64,000 nt of DNA from Microterricola pindariensis. GTDB taxonomy: Bacteria; Actinomycetota; Actinomycetes; Actinomycetales; Microbacteriaceae. Each line of letters starts with the position of its first letter. Positions within the stretch are counted from its first letter, which is position 1. The stretch is taken from positions 93,836 through 157,835 of the forward strand of contig NZ_MPZN01000001.1 of the NCBI RefSeq assembly GCF_002936985.1, read 5' to 3'. This document shows, in pieces, positions 51,552 to 61,185 of this stretch. The notes beneath the pieces are model-generated. The model did no database searches and was not told the origin of the DNA. It was given only the letters and a program-made list of their open reading frames with translations. The position numbers and the translations under genes were made by a program.

Positions 51552-52093
51552 CACTCGGCCCCACCCCCCTCGATGCTCACGAACTCGTCGCCGTCGATCT
51601 CCTCGAGGTGCACGTTGATGCGCTCCGCGGCGGATGTCGGCAGGTTCTTGCCCACGTAGTCGGCGCGGATCGGCAGCTCGCGGTGGCCGCGGTCGACCAG
51701 CACGGCCAGGCGCACGGCGCTCGGCCGGCCGTGGTCGTTCAGGGCGTCCAGGGCGGAGCGGATGGTGCGGCCGGAGTAGAGCACGTCGTCGACGAGCACG
51801 ACGGTCTTGCCGTCGATGCTGCCCGGCACGTGCGTCGGCGCCGGGGTGCGGGTGCGGGTGCGGGAGAGGTCGTCGCGGTACATCGTCACGTCGAGCGTGC
51901 CGACGGCGACGGGGGCGGCATCCGGCTCGATGCGGGCGATGGTCTCGGCGATGCGCCGGGCGAGGATCACGCCCCTGGTCGGGATGCCGAGGATAACGAG
52001 GTTGTCTGGGCCCCGGTTGGACTCCAGGATCTCGTGGGAGATCCGAGTCAACGCTCGGGCGATGTCAGCCTGCTGCAGCACTGTGCGTGCCAT
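51551..52093 (-). CDS. pyrR: Pyrimidine operon regulator PyrR (bifunctional, uracil phosphoribosyltransferase fold)
   Basis: RNA-binding regulator that senses UMP/UTP and represses its own operon. 180 aa PRTase fold. The PRPP loop is [17 protein letters not shown] (about 100-116), with [11 protein letters not shown] (about 70-80) and [13 protein letters not shown] at 52093 has AAGGGAG 7 nt upstream, and a hairpin resembling the PyrR binding loop stands just before it, so the gene is probably under its own control. It is first in the pyrR-pyrB-pyrC-PH-carA-carB-pyrF operon. Confidence 0.97.
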   Translation of the reverse strand: MARTVLQQADIARALTRISHEILESNRGPDNLVILGIPTRGVILARRIAETIARIEPDAAPVAVGTLDVTMYRDDLSRTRTRTPAPTHVPGSIDGKTVVLVDDVLYSGRTIRSALDALNDHGRPSAVRLAVLVDRGHRELPIRADYVGKNLPTSAAERINVHLEEIDGDEFVSIEGGGAE

Positions 52094-52100
52094 CAACCGA

Positions 52101-52125
52101 CTCCCTTCTCCGTCTCACAGGACGG
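52101..52125 (-). promoter_or_regulatory. Candidate PyrR-binding loop next to the pyrR ribosome-binding site
   Basis: On the minus strand the pyrR leader contains stem CCGUC/GACGG with hexaloop CUGUGA (52110-52125), matching the CNGNGA hexaloop of known PyrR binding loops. The 3' arm is followed 2 nt later by the Shine-Dalgarno AAGGGAG (52101-52107). Translational repression by PyrR through such a loop has been described in Mycobacterium smegmatis. The match was made by eye. Upstream promoter-like hexamers (TGGACA at 52150-52155, TTTAAG at 52128-52133) would start RNA very close to the stem, so the transcript end is uncertain. Confidence 0.65.
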
Positions 52126-52243
52126 TTCTTAAAGGTTGTCAAAGTGCGGTGTCCACACTAGCAGCCCGCGCGGGCCCTCCCGTCCGCCCGGCCTCCGTGC
52201 CAGCCCCGTTGCCCGGTGCGCCGGCCGGGTGCAGCATGGCCGC

Positions 52244-53544
52244 GTGGCCTCCATCATGATCGCCGTCATGCCCTTCGCCGGGCATGTCGCGCCGATGCGC
52301 GCCGTGGCCGAGGCGTTCATCGCCGCCGGGCACCGGGTGCGCGTGTACACGGGCGCGGCCCACGTTGCGGCGTTCTCCTCGCTCGGCGCCGACGTCGTGC
52401 CGTGGCACGTCGCCCCCGACTTCGACGAGCAGGATCTGCCCGCCGCGTTTCCGGCCCTCCGGGGCCGGAAGGGGCCCGCCCAGATGCTCGCCAATGTGCG
52501 GGAGGTGTTCATCAACACGGCGGCCGGGCAGTGCGTCGACCTCCGTGCCGCCTTCGAGGAGGAGCCGTGGGACGTGATCGTCGCCGACGGGCTGAGCCTC
52601 GGCGCCCATCTGGCCTCCGAGCACACCGGCACCCCGTGGGCGACCGTGAGCATCGTGCCGCTGACGATTCCGAGCCGGGACCTGCCGCCGCCCGGCCTCG
52701 GCATCCGGCCCGCCGGGGCCCGCTCGGGCGCGCCCGCGATGCGCTGCTCCGCGCCTTCCTGCCGCTGGCCAGCGCGCCCCTGGAGCGCGCCTACCGGCTG
52801 GCCCGCTCCGATGCGGGACTGGCGCCCGGCGGGCGGCCGTTCGGCGACGCCTGGTACTCGCCCGCGCTGGTCTGTGCCCGCGGCGTGCCGGAGCTGGACT
52901 ACCCGCGCAGCGACCTGCCGCCGCAGGTCTTCTACGTCGGCACACTCACCCCGGCGGCGTCCGGCCAGCCGCAGCCCGGTCGACGGCCGGACTGGCTGCC
53001 GGATGCCGCAGCCGGCGGCAGCCCCGTCGTGCACGTGACCCAGGGCACCCTGAACACCGAGCCGCGCGACCTGATCGAGCCGACGTTCGCCGCCCTCGGC
53101 CGGCAGCGGGTGCGCCTCGTCGCGGTGACGGGGCGGCGCGGGCATCCGGGGCTGCCGTTCCCCGCCCCGCCGAACGCCTCTGTCAGCGATGTCATCCCCT
53201 ACGCCGACCTCCTCCCCCACGTCGATGTGATGATCACGAACGGCGGCTGGGGCGGCGTGCTGGCCTCCCTCGCGCACGGCATCCCGCTCATCGTGGCCGG
53301 CGGAGACCTCGACAAGCCGGAGATCGCGGCGCGGGTGGCCTGGGCCGGCGCCGGCATCGACCTGCGCACGGGCACCCCGTCGCCGCGGCAGATCCTGGCC
53401 GCGTGGCGCCGGGTGTCCGCCGAGCCGGCATACCGGGCATCCGCCGAGCGGATCGGCGCCGCCCTGCGCCGGCACGACGGGCCGGCAGAGGTGGTGCGGC
53501 ACACCCTGCGCCTGCTCGAGGCCCGGGGCGTGCCGGGCGCCTAG
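52244..53544 (+). pseudogene. UGT/MGT-type glycosyltransferase, frameshifted
   Basis: The N-terminal half (GTG 52244, VASIMIAVMPFAGHVAPM, about 160 residues) and C-terminal half (about 275 residues, ending GVPGA) are both clearly glycosyltransferase GT1-like but lie in different frames. The break is close to 52715-52721, in GGGGCCC: adding one base restores GIRPAG-GPLGRARDALL. The acceptor-side His (FAGHVAP) is in the first part, and the nucleotide-sugar region (SDVIPYADLLPHVDVMITNGGWGGV, GIPLIVAGGDLDKPE) is in the second. It could be a true pseudogene or a sequencing error in a G/C run. Its stop shares CTAG with the convergent permease gene. Confidence 0.8.
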
Positions 53545-55028
53545 CGGGGCGGGGCGGTGTCGACGTCCTCCGGCGCGGCGGCGTCGAGCTCGTCGGGCAG
53601 CTCCAGCGGGCGCCGGCTGAAGTAGGCCGCGCCCTTCTTCCAGAACACGATGATCGGCACGATGCCGAGGGCCAGGCTGCCGAGGCCGATGATGATCACG
53701 ATCGTCTCCAGCGACGGGATCGAGACGAAGAAGATCCACACCATGAACAGGGCACCGAGGCCTGGCCACAGGCCGATGAAGATGAAGTTCTTCACCGAGC
53801 TGAAGATGATTCGGCGATACGCGACGACGACGGCGATCCCGGCCAGGGCGTAGTAGAAGGCGATCTGCAGCCCGATCGAGCTGATCGCGTTGTTCAGGAT
53901 CTCGCCGACGCTGCCGAGGAAGTTGGAGCCGATGAACAGCACGAGCGAGACACCCGTGACGACGAGGGTCGCGAAGGCGGGCGTGCGCCACTTCGGGTGG
54001 GAGTGGCCGAACGCGGCGGGGATCGTGTGGTCGCGGCCCATCGCGAAGAGGGTGCGGGTCACCTGGATCAGCGTCGTCTCCAGGGTGGCGATCGTGGAGA
54101 GCATCACGGCGATGATGAGGATCTTGCCGCCCGGCCCCGGCCAGATCGCCTCGCCGAGCACGTTGAGCACGTTGCCGCTGTTGGCCTCGATCGTCTCGGC
54201 GGGCAGGATGACGAGGGTGGCGATGGTGAAGATCTCGAACAGCAGGAACACGATGATCACCCCGACGATGCCGCCGATGCCGGAGGCCTTGCGCCCGTTC
54301 TTCGTCTCCTCGCTCAGGTTCGCCGCGACATCCCAGCCCCAGTAGTAGAAGGCGGCGATGAGCGCGGCGGCCACGAACGCCCCGGTACCGCTGAAGTGCT
54401 CGAAGCCGAGCCAGCTCCACGAGAAGGAGGGGCCGGCGTGGGCGCCCGTCGCCGCGGTCACGATCGCCGCGACCGCGAAGATCACCAGGATGGCGACCTC
54501 CACGGTCGACATGATCCACTGGGCGCGGGCCGTGATGCGCACGCCGAGCAGCACGCACGCCGCCATCACCAGGAACCAGACGGCGCCGATGGCGGTCACC
54601 AGCGGCACGTTGTCGGAGTTCTCCGGGCTGAACAGCGCCACCGTCATGACGCCGGCCGGCAGCGCGCCGGCCACCATGAAGATCGTCGCGGAGATGACGA
54701 GCGCCCAGCCGGAGAGGAACCCGAGGACCGGGTGCAGCGCGCGCCCCACCCAGGAGTAGGCGGCGCCGGCGTTGACGTCCGCCCTGCCGAGGTAGGCGAA
54801 CGCCCAGGCGATGCCGAGCATCGGCAGGGCGCACCAGAGCAGCGCGGCCGGGCTGGCGAGGCCGGCCACGGCCACGAGCGTCGCCGTCGTGGCGGCGATG
54901 GAATAGGCCGGGGCGCTGCCGGCGACGGCCATCACGATCGAACCGGCCGCCGTCACCCCGTCGGCCTGGAGCTCGTGGTGGTGCTCCGGCTCCGGAGCCT
55001 GCTGCACGGGCGTGTCGGTGTCAGCCAT
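53541..55028 (-). CDS. APC-family amino acid permease
   Basis: 495 aa with about 12 hydrophobic segments. The N-terminal signature GSIVMAVAGSAPAYSIAATTATLVAVAG (helix 1 with unwound GSA region, about 28-55) and FAYLGRADVNAGAAYSWVGRAL (about 78-99) are typical APC superfamily transporters. The final 30 residues are soluble and acidic (LPDELDAAAPEDVDTA). Transports amino acids or related amines by proton coupling; substrate unknown. ATG at 55028 follows GGGAG. It is divergent from the MFS gene. Confidence 0.9.
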   Translation of the reverse strand: MADTDTPVQQAPEPEHHHELQADGVTAAGSIVMAVAGSAPAYSIAATTATLVAVAGLASPAALLWCALPMLGIAWAFAYLGRADVNAGAAYSWVGRALHPVLGFLSGWALVISATIFMVAGALPAGVMTVALFSPENSDNVPLVTAIGAVWFLVMAACVLLGVRITARAQWIMSTVEVAILVIFAVAAIVTAATGAHAGPSFSWSWLGFEHFSGTGAFVAAALIAAFYYWGWDVAANLSEETKNGRKASGIGGIVGVIIVFLLFEIFTIATLVILPAETIEANSGNVLNVLGEAIWPGPGGKILIIAVMLSTIATLETTLIQVTRTLFAMGRDHTIPAAFGHSHPKWRTPAFATLVVTGVSLVLFIGSNFLGSVGEILNNAISSIGLQIAFYYALAGIAVVVAYRRIIFSSVKNFIFIGLWPGLGALFMVWIFFVSIPSLETIVIIIGLGSLALGIVPIIVFWKKGAAYFSRRPLELPDELDAAAPEDVDTAPPR

Positions 55029-55124
55029 GGGGTACTCCCTCGCACTGAGAAGTGAGCTTTCGTCGTGAAAGCTAGCACCGCGGGACCACGCTGACAACGA
55101 GCAAAACCGCGCACGCGATGCCGC

Positions 55125-55130
55125 TATCGT
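55125..55130 (+). promoter_or_regulatory. -10 hexamer TATCGT of the MFS gene (leaderless)
   Basis: TATCGT, then 6 nt, then GTG at 55137. No ribosome-binding site precedes the start, which fits a leaderless message. Confidence 0.5.
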
Positions 55131-55136
55131 TTTCAG

Positions 55137-56474
<1,338 letters not shown>

Positions 56475-56488
56475 CGGCGGTCCCGCGC

Positions 56489-56506
56489 GCATTTGCATGC
56501 AGATGC
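56489..56506. promoter_or_regulatory. 18-bp imperfect palindrome upstream of the SDR gene, possible operator
   Basis: GCATTTGCATGCAGATGC differs from its own reverse complement by one pair of mirrored positions and lies 103 bp before the SDR start, after the MFS stop. It is AT-richer than its surroundings. A dimeric repressor site is a guess; no regulator gene is adjacent. Confidence 0.35.
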
Positions 56507-56608
56507 ATGGAATACCGGAGGGCGGCGTAGGGTTGTAGATGGAGGCCGACCGAACGGGCCGGGCACCGGAACAGTCGCGGGACACAATTCCGCGAAGAAG
56601 GAGAAATC

Positions 56609-57364
56609 ATGGGCAACTTCACGGGCAAGACCGCACTCGTCACGGGCGGCGGCTCCGGCCTCGGCGAGGCCATCAGCAAGGACCTGGCCCGCGAGGGCGC
56701 CAACGTCGTCGTCGCCGACATCTCGCTGGAGAGCGCGCAGCGCGTTGCCGACGAGATCACCGCCGCCGGCGGCGCCGCCGCGGCATTCCAGGCGAACACC
56801 GCCGTCGCAGAGGACAGCAAGAAGTCGGTCGACTTCGCGGTCGAGACCTTCGGCGCGCTCAACTACGCGGTCAACAACGCCGGCATCGGCGGCGCCAGCG
56901 CCCCCGTCGGCGATGTGGACCTGGACGACTGGGACCGGGTCATCGCCATCAACCTGAGCGGCGTGCTCTACGGCATGCGCTACCAGATCCCGGCCATCCT
57001 CGCGGCCGGCGCCGCGGAGGGCGCGATCGTGAACATGGCGTCCATCCACGGCTCCGTCGCCATCCCGGGCAATGCCGCGTACACGGCGGCCAAGCACGGC
57101 GTCGTCGGCCTGACCAAGAACGCGGCGGTCGAGTACGGCGCGCAGGGCCTGCGCGTCAACGCGATCGGGCCCGGCTACATCCAGACCCCGCTGCTCGAGA
57201 ACGCCCCGGAGGCCGTGCTGAACGGCCTCAAGGAGAAGCACGCGCTCGGCCGACTCGGCCGGGCGGAGGAGGTCGCGAACCTCGCCACCTTCCTGCTCTC
57301 GGACAAGGCCAGCTTCATGACCGGCTCCTACGTGCTGATCGACGGCGGCTACACGGCCGTCTAA
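56609..57364 (+). CDS. SDR family oxidoreductase
   Basis: 251 aa classical short-chain dehydrogenase. Cofactor motif TGGGSGLG (12-19), acidic VVVADIS at the end of beta-2 (NAD preference suggested by Asp), NNAGIGG (about 89-95), and the catalytic Ser-Tyr-Lys set with YTAAK near residues 155-159. C-terminal GSYVLIDGGYTAV. Resembles glucose 1-dehydrogenase / cyclopentanol dehydrogenase-like proteins, substrate unknown. Excellent ribosome-binding site AAGGAGA 7 nt before ATG. Followed by a 15-bp hairpin terminator. Confidence 0.93.
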   Translation: MGNFTGKTALVTGGGSGLGEAISKDLAREGANVVVADISLESAQRVADEITAAGGAAAAFQANTAVAEDSKKSVDFAVETFGALNYAVNNAGIGGASAPVGDVDLDDWDRVIAINLSGVLYGMRYQIPAILAAGAAEGAIVNMASIHGSVAIPGNAAYTAAKHGVVGLTKNAAVEYGAQGLRVNAIGPGYIQTPLLENAPEAVLNGLKEKHALGRLGRAEEVANLATFLLSDKASFMTGSYVLIDGGYTAV

Positions 57365-57378
57365 CGCCGCGCGGAACG

Positions 57379-57411
57379 ACTGAAGGCCACCCCAGTGGGG
57401 TGGCCTTCAGT
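57379..57411. terminator. Perfect 15-bp hairpin terminator between SDR gene and nusB
   Basis: Arms 57379-57393 and 57397-57411 pair perfectly around a 3-base loop, between two convergent genes, so it can end both transcripts. It marks the right-hand boundary of the accessory block between nusB and pyrR. Confidence 0.85.
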
Positions 57412-57433
57412 CTGTGCCTGGTGAAGCGCGTGC

Positions 57434-57862
57434 TCAGCGTGCCGAGCCGGCGGGCTTCACCTGCGAGATCTTGGCCAGCAGGCCGTTGATGAATCCTGCG
57501 GAGTCGTCGGTGGAGAGCACGGTGGCCGCCTCGACGGCCTCCGAGATGGCGACGGCATCCGGTACCTCGTCGTTGTGCATGATCTCCCAGATGCCGATGC
57601 GGAGCAGGGCCCGGTCGATGGCCGGCATCCGGTGCAGGGTCCAGCCGACGGCGTACGTCTCGATGAGCTCGTCGATCTCGGCCCGGTTGTCGACGATGCC
57701 GTCGACGATCTCGCGGGCGTAGAGCCAGCTGGCCGCACGGTCGGGCTCGCTGACGGCGCGGGCCGCCTCGGCGGCGATGGCGTCATCGAGCGAGATCTGC
57801 CGCATGTCGGCGGAGTAGAGGATGTCCAGGGCGCGCTTGCGCGCCTTCGTGCGTGCGCTCAT
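57434..57862 (-). CDS. nusB: Transcription antitermination factor NusB
   Basis: 142 aa helical RNA-binding protein of the rRNA antitermination complex (boxA with NusE/S10). N-terminal ARKRALDILYSADM (about 7-20), MPAIDRALLRIGIWEI (about 78-93), and DAVAISEAVEAATVLSTDDSAGFINGLL (about 101-128). ATG shares one base with the efp stop (TAATG), so efp and nusB are one unit. Confidence 0.97.
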   Translation of the reverse strand: MSARTKARKRALDILYSADMRQISLDDAIAAEAARAVSEPDRAASWLYAREIVDGIVDNRAEIDELIETYAVGWTLHRMPAIDRALLRIGIWEIMHNDEVPDAVAISEAVEAATVLSTDDSAGFINGLLAKISQVKPAGSAR

Positions 57863-58425
57863 TAGTCGTTGACGCGGCCGAGGTAGTCACCCGTGCGGGT
57901 GTCGACCTTGACCTTGGTGCCGGTCTCGAGGAACAGCGGCACCTGGATCTCGTAGCCGGTCTCGACGGTGGCCGGCTTGGTGCCGCCGGTCGAGCGGTCG
58001 CCCTGCAGGCCCGGGTCCGTGTGGGTGATGAGCAGGGTGACGGATGCCGGCAGCTCGATGAAGAGCGGGTTGCCGTTGTGCAGGCCGAGGGTGACGTTCT
58101 GGTTCTCCAGCATGAAGTTGACGGCGTCGCCCACGACGGCGGCCGGAACGTGCAGCTGGTCGTAGTCGGTGACGTCCATGAACACGTAGGACTCGCCGTC
58201 GGCGTAGAGGTACTGGAAGTCGCGGCGGTCGACGTTCTCGGTCTCGATCTTGGCGCCGGCGTTGAAGGTCTTGTCCACGGTCTTGCCGGTGACGACGTTC
58301 TTCATCTTGGTGCGCACGAAGGCGCCACCCTTGCCCGGCTTGACGTGCTGGAACTCGATGATGGTCCAGAGCTGGCCGTCGATGTTGAGAACGACGCCAT
58401 TCTTGATGTCAGCGGTAGAAGCCAT
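57862..58425 (-). CDS. efp: Translation elongation factor P
   Basis: Relieves ribosome stalling at polyproline. 187 aa, exactly the normal length; three OB-like domains. The tip loop [12 protein letters not shown] carries Lys32, the position modified in some bacteria; no epmA/earP-like modifier is nearby. ATG at 58425 begins [13 protein letters not shown], the family N-terminus; an in-frame start at 58476 is rejected. It leads the efp-nusB unit. Confidence 0.98.
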   Translation of the reverse strand: MASTADIKNGVVLNIDGQLWTIIEFQHVKPGKGGAFVRTKMKNVVTGKTVDKTFNAGAKIETENVDRRDFQYLYADGESYVFMDVTDYDQLHVPAAVVGDAVNFMLENQNVTLGLHNGNPLFIELPASVTLLITHTDPGLQGDRSTGGTKPATVETGYEIQVPLFLETGTKVKVDTRTGDYLGRVND

Positions 58426-58558
58426 TGTCTGTGTCCATTCAGTTGGGAAAGTTTCACGGCCGGCATGCTCGCGCACACGGCCCGACGTGCAAGTTTAGTC
58501 GATCACCGCGCGCTTCGCTGAAAGCGGCCAGTTCCGAGCGGCACGCGTGCCCTGCCCC

Positions 58559-58564
58559 TATGCT
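58559..58564 (+). promoter_or_regulatory. -10 hexamer TATGCT of the CPBP protease gene (leaderless)
   Basis: TATGCT with 6 nt to GTG at 58571. This supports that GTG over an in-frame GTG at 58547. Confidence 0.5.
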
Positions 58565-58570
58565 GTCAGC

Positions 58571-59323
58571 GTGCTGACCACTGTTCCCGCCGCGTCGCGG
58601 CGCCGCCTGGCCCTGGACGCGCGCACGGGCGTGCTCCTGCTGGTCTTCTTCGGCCTCGTGCGGATGGCCCTCGTGTTGCAGGCCAATGTGACCGGCAGCT
58701 ATCAGCTGGTCAGCCTCGTCTTCGTCGCCATGGCGGTGCTGCCCTGGCTCGTGCTCACGCGCGACGGGCGCCGGAGGATCGGCATCGTCCGGCCGTCTCG
58801 CTGGCGCTGGGTGCTGCCCGCGGCGCTGGCTGGCGGCGCCTCGATGCTCGCGGTCTTCGCCGCCGCCACGGCGCTCTGGGGGCTCACCGCGCAGAACCCC
58901 TTCGTCTACATCGCCGGGACGTACTCGAACGTGCCGGCCTCCCCGTCGGACGCGGACCGGCTGATCTACTTCCTCATCTACGCCGTGGTGTCGATGCTGT
59001 TCAGCCCGATCGGCGAGGAGCTGCTCTACCGCGGCATGGCGCACGAGGCCCTGGCGCCCCGGCTGGGCAACCGGGGAGCGGCGCTCGTGGACGCCGGCGC
59101 CTTCGCCGTCACCCATCTCGCCCATTTCGGCATCGTGCTCGTCGCGGGCGTCTGGGCGTTCCTGCCGCTGCCCGCGCTGCTGTGGGTCGCGGCGATGTTC
59201 CTCGCCTCGCTCGTCTTCTACGGCTTCCGCGTGCTGACCGGCTCGATCCTCGGTTCGATCGTCGCGCACGCGGCGTTCAACCTCGCGATGATCACCGCCA
59301 TCTTCTACGTGGTGCTCGCCTGA
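58571..59323 (+). CDS. CPBP family intramembrane glutamic endopeptidase (Rce1/CAAX-like)
   Basis: 250 aa, about seven or eight hydrophobic helices. Catalytic motif EELLYRG with Glu149/Glu150, then His182 and His185 in THLAHFG, and a late conserved SIVAHAAFN helix, the ABI/CPBP arrangement. Actinobacterial members have diverse or unknown substrates, and some affect bacteriocin resistance or protein processing. It lies on the plus strand between efp and aroQ; in other Actinobacteria pepQ is often found near this place instead. The end is 9 bp from the convergent aroQ stop. Confidence 0.88.
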   Translation: MLTTVPAASRRRLALDARTGVLLLVFFGLVRMALVLQANVTGSYQLVSLVFVAMAVLPWLVLTRDGRRRIGIVRPSRWRWVLPAALAGGASMLAVFAAATALWGLTAQNPFVYIAGTYSNVPASPSDADRLIYFLIYAVVSMLFSPIGEELLYRGMAHEALAPRLGNRGAALVDAGAFAVTHLAHFGIVLVAGVWAFLPLPALLWVAAMFLASLVFYGFRVLTGSILGSIVAHAAFNLAMITAIFYVVLA

Positions 59324-59332
59324 GCCGGGCGG

Positions 59333-59788
59333 CTAGGAGCGTGCGCGCAAGATCTGGTCGACGCCGAGCCGGTAGGAGTCGAAGCCGAAGCCGGCGATGA
59401 CGCCGGTGGCCACGCCGCTGATGACGCTGTCGTGGCGGAACTCCTCCCGCGTGTGTGGGTTGCTGATGTGCACCTCGATGAGGGGCAGCCCGGCCTTGGT
59501 GACGAGTGCGGCGGCATCCCGCAGCCCGTAGCTGTAGTGGGTGAACGCGGCCGGGTTCAGCACGACGGGCGTGGCGGAGTCGACGGCCTCGTGCAGCCAG
59601 TCGATGAGCTCGCCCTCGTCGTTGGTCTGGCGCAGGTCGATCTCGATGCCGGGCGGCACCGACTCCACGAGGAGCGCCTCCAGGTCGGCGAGGTTGCCGG
59701 AGCCGTACACCTCCGGCTCGCGGGAGCCGAGACGGCCGAGGTTGGGGCCGTTGAGCACGAGGATGCGGGTGACGGGCTTGTGGTTCAT
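59333..59788 (-). CDS. aroQ: 3-dehydroquinate dehydratase, type II
   Basis: Third step of the shikimate pathway. 151 aa, dodecameric type II family. NGPNLGRLGSREPEVYG (about 14-30) with catalytic Arg/Tyr, QTNDEGELIDWLHEA (about 54-68), NPAAFTHYSYGLRDA (Asn/His, about 78-92), and EVHISNPHTREEFRH (about 104-118). ATG 59788 is 6 nt after TAGGCT, so it has its own promoter rather than depending on the aroB unit. Confidence 0.97.
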   Translation of the reverse strand: MNHKPVTRILVLNGPNLGRLGSREPEVYGSGNLADLEALLVESVPPGIEIDLRQTNDEGELIDWLHEAVDSATPVVLNPAAFTHYSYGLRDAAALVTKAGLPLIEVHISNPHTREEFRHDSVISGVATGVIAGFGFDSYRLGVDQILRARS

Positions 59789-59794
59789 GCGATC

Positions 59795-59800
59795 AGCCTA
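59795..59800 (-). promoter_or_regulatory. -10 hexamer TAGGCT of aroQ (leaderless)
   Basis: TAGGCT with 6 nt to the aroQ ATG, overlapping nothing coding. Same pattern as polA and the DUF885 gene. Confidence 0.55.
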
Positions 59801-59814
59801 GCGGCAGGCCGAGT

Positions 59815-60015
59815 TCACGCCCCGAGCAGGACGAGCACGTGGTAGACGACGTAGACCGGCCAGACGATCGCCTGCAGCAGCCCGAGGACGACGCCCCAGA
59901 AGGAGCCGTCGGAGACGGACACGAAGTAGATCGCCGCCCCGATGTAGGCGAGGAAGGCGAAGACGCCCCACTGCCCCTCACGGACGATGACGCGTGATCG
60001 GCTGTCCGAGCCCAT
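59815..60015 (-). CDS. Small two-helix membrane protein
   Basis: 66 aa. Basic N-terminus (MGSDSRSRVIVREGQWG), then two hydrophobic helices (about 18-33 and 40-63) with WGVVLGLLQAIVWPVYVVYH. Strong ribosome-binding site GGAGGA 4 nt before ATG 60015. It is located between aroB and aroQ. I do not recognise the family. The good start signal and membrane topology support a real gene. Confidence 0.75.
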   Translation of the reverse strand: MGSDSRSRVIVREGQWGVFAFLAYIGAAIYFVSVSDGSFWGVVLGLLQAIVWPVYVVYHVLVLLGA

Positions 60016-60061
60016 GGGGTCCTCCTCGCTGGCGTGGCTGCGTCACCCAGCCCAGCACAAC

Positions 60062-60092
60062 GGGGCGTCGCCGGCAAGCGCCGCGGCGCCCC
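60062..60092 (-). terminator. Possible terminator after aroB
   Basis: An imperfect GC-rich stem (60062-60073 / 60081-60092, with one wobble and one mismatch) begins 13 bp after the aroB stop. No T-run follows, so confidence is limited. It separates the aro operon from the small membrane-protein gene. Confidence 0.4.
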
Positions 60093-60105
60093 CGGAGACA
60101 ACGGG

Positions 60106-61185
60106 CTAGTTGCCGACTTCCTGGTAGGCGGCGAAGAGCAGGCTGGTGTCCGGCCCCTGCAGCACGGTGGGGCGGGCCAGGTCGTCCAGCACGATGAAGC
60201 GCATCATCGCGCCGCGCGCCTTCTTGTCGCGCTGCATGGTGGCCAAGAGCGTGTTCCAGCGTCCGACCGGGTAGGTGATCGGCAGCGAGAGCGAGGAGAG
60301 GATGCTCCGGTGCCTGTCGACGATCTCATCGCTGAGGGCCCCGGTCAGGCGGCCGAGCTCGGCGGCGAAGACCATGCCGACGGCGACCGCCGCGCCGTGG
60401 CGCCACTGGTAGCGCTCCGCGTGCTCGATGGCGTGGCCGAGGGTGTGGCCGTAGTTGAGGATCTCGCGCAGGCCGTTCTCGCGGAGGTCCTCGGCGACGA
60501 CGCGGCTCTTCATGTCGATGGAGAGCTCCAGCACCCGGCGGAACTCCGGTGTGGTCACGTCGGTGACGCGCGCCACGTCGGCCTCGATGATGTCGAGGAT
60601 CTCCGGGTAGTAGATGAAGCCGGCCTTGACGACCTCGGCGAACCCGGCGAGCACCTCGTTGTGCGGCAGCGTGTCCAGGGTGTCCAGGTCGCAGAACACG
60701 GCGCTCGGCTCGTAGAAGGTGCCGACCAGGTTCTTGCCCTCGTTGGTGTTGATGCCGTTCTTGCCGCCGATGGCCGCGTCGACCATTCCGGCGACGGATG
60801 TCGGCACCTGCACGAGCGTGACGCCGCGCAGCCAGGTGGAGGCAACGAATCCGGCGACGTCGGTGACGGCCCCGCCGCCGAAGCCGATGACGGCGTCGCT
60901 GCGGGTGAAGTCGGCCTGGCCCATGACCTGCCAGCAGAAGGCGGCGACCTCCATGCGCTTGCCCGTCTCGGCATCCGGGATCTCGGCCAGGAGCACCTGG
61001 TAGTGCTCGGCGAGCTTCTCGCGCAGCGCCGCGGCCTTGGCGGCGACGCTGGCGCTGTGCACGATGAGCACCTTGCTGGTCTTCGTGCCGAGGTGGGCGG
61101 CGATGCCGTCCAGGATGTCGTGGCCGACGAGCACGTCGTAGGGCGCTTCGCCGCCGACGCGGATGGTGGTGGTCGATTCAGTCAC
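60106..61185 (-). CDS. aroB: 3-dehydroquinate synthase
   Basis: Second shikimate-pathway step, NAD and metal dependent. 359 aa. GFGGGAVTDVAGFVAS (about 99-114) binds NAD; VQVPTSVAGMVDAAIGGKNGIN (about 124-145) includes the catalytic Lys; zinc ligands lie in NYGHTLGHAIEH (about 251-262). GTG at 61185 overlaps the aroK stop by 8 bp. Confidence 0.97.
   Translation of the reverse strand: MTESTTTIRVGGEAPYDVLVGHDILDGIAAHLGTKTSKVLIVHSASVAAKAAALREKLAEHYQVLLAEIPDAETGKRMEVAAFCWQVMGQADFTRSDAVIGFGGGAVTDVAGFVASTWLRGVTLVQVPTSVAGMVDAAIGGKNGINTNEGKNLVGTFYEPSAVFCDLDTLDTLPHNEVLAGFAEVVKAGFIYYPEILDIIEADVARVTDVTTPEFRRVLELSIDMKSRVVAEDLRENGLREILNYGHTLGHAIEHAERYQWRHGAAVAVGMVFAAELGRLTGALSDEIVDRHRSILSSLSLPITYPVGRWNTLLATMQRDKKARGAMMRFIVLDDLARPTVLQGPDTSLLFAAYQEVGN

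Noticed and set aside
52137..52142. Perfect TTGACA upstream of pyrR as the -35 box
   Set aside because: A -10 at 17 bp spacing would fall inside the PyrR hairpin and start RNA within the Shine-Dalgarno, so it conflicts with the leader; kept only as an unresolved option.
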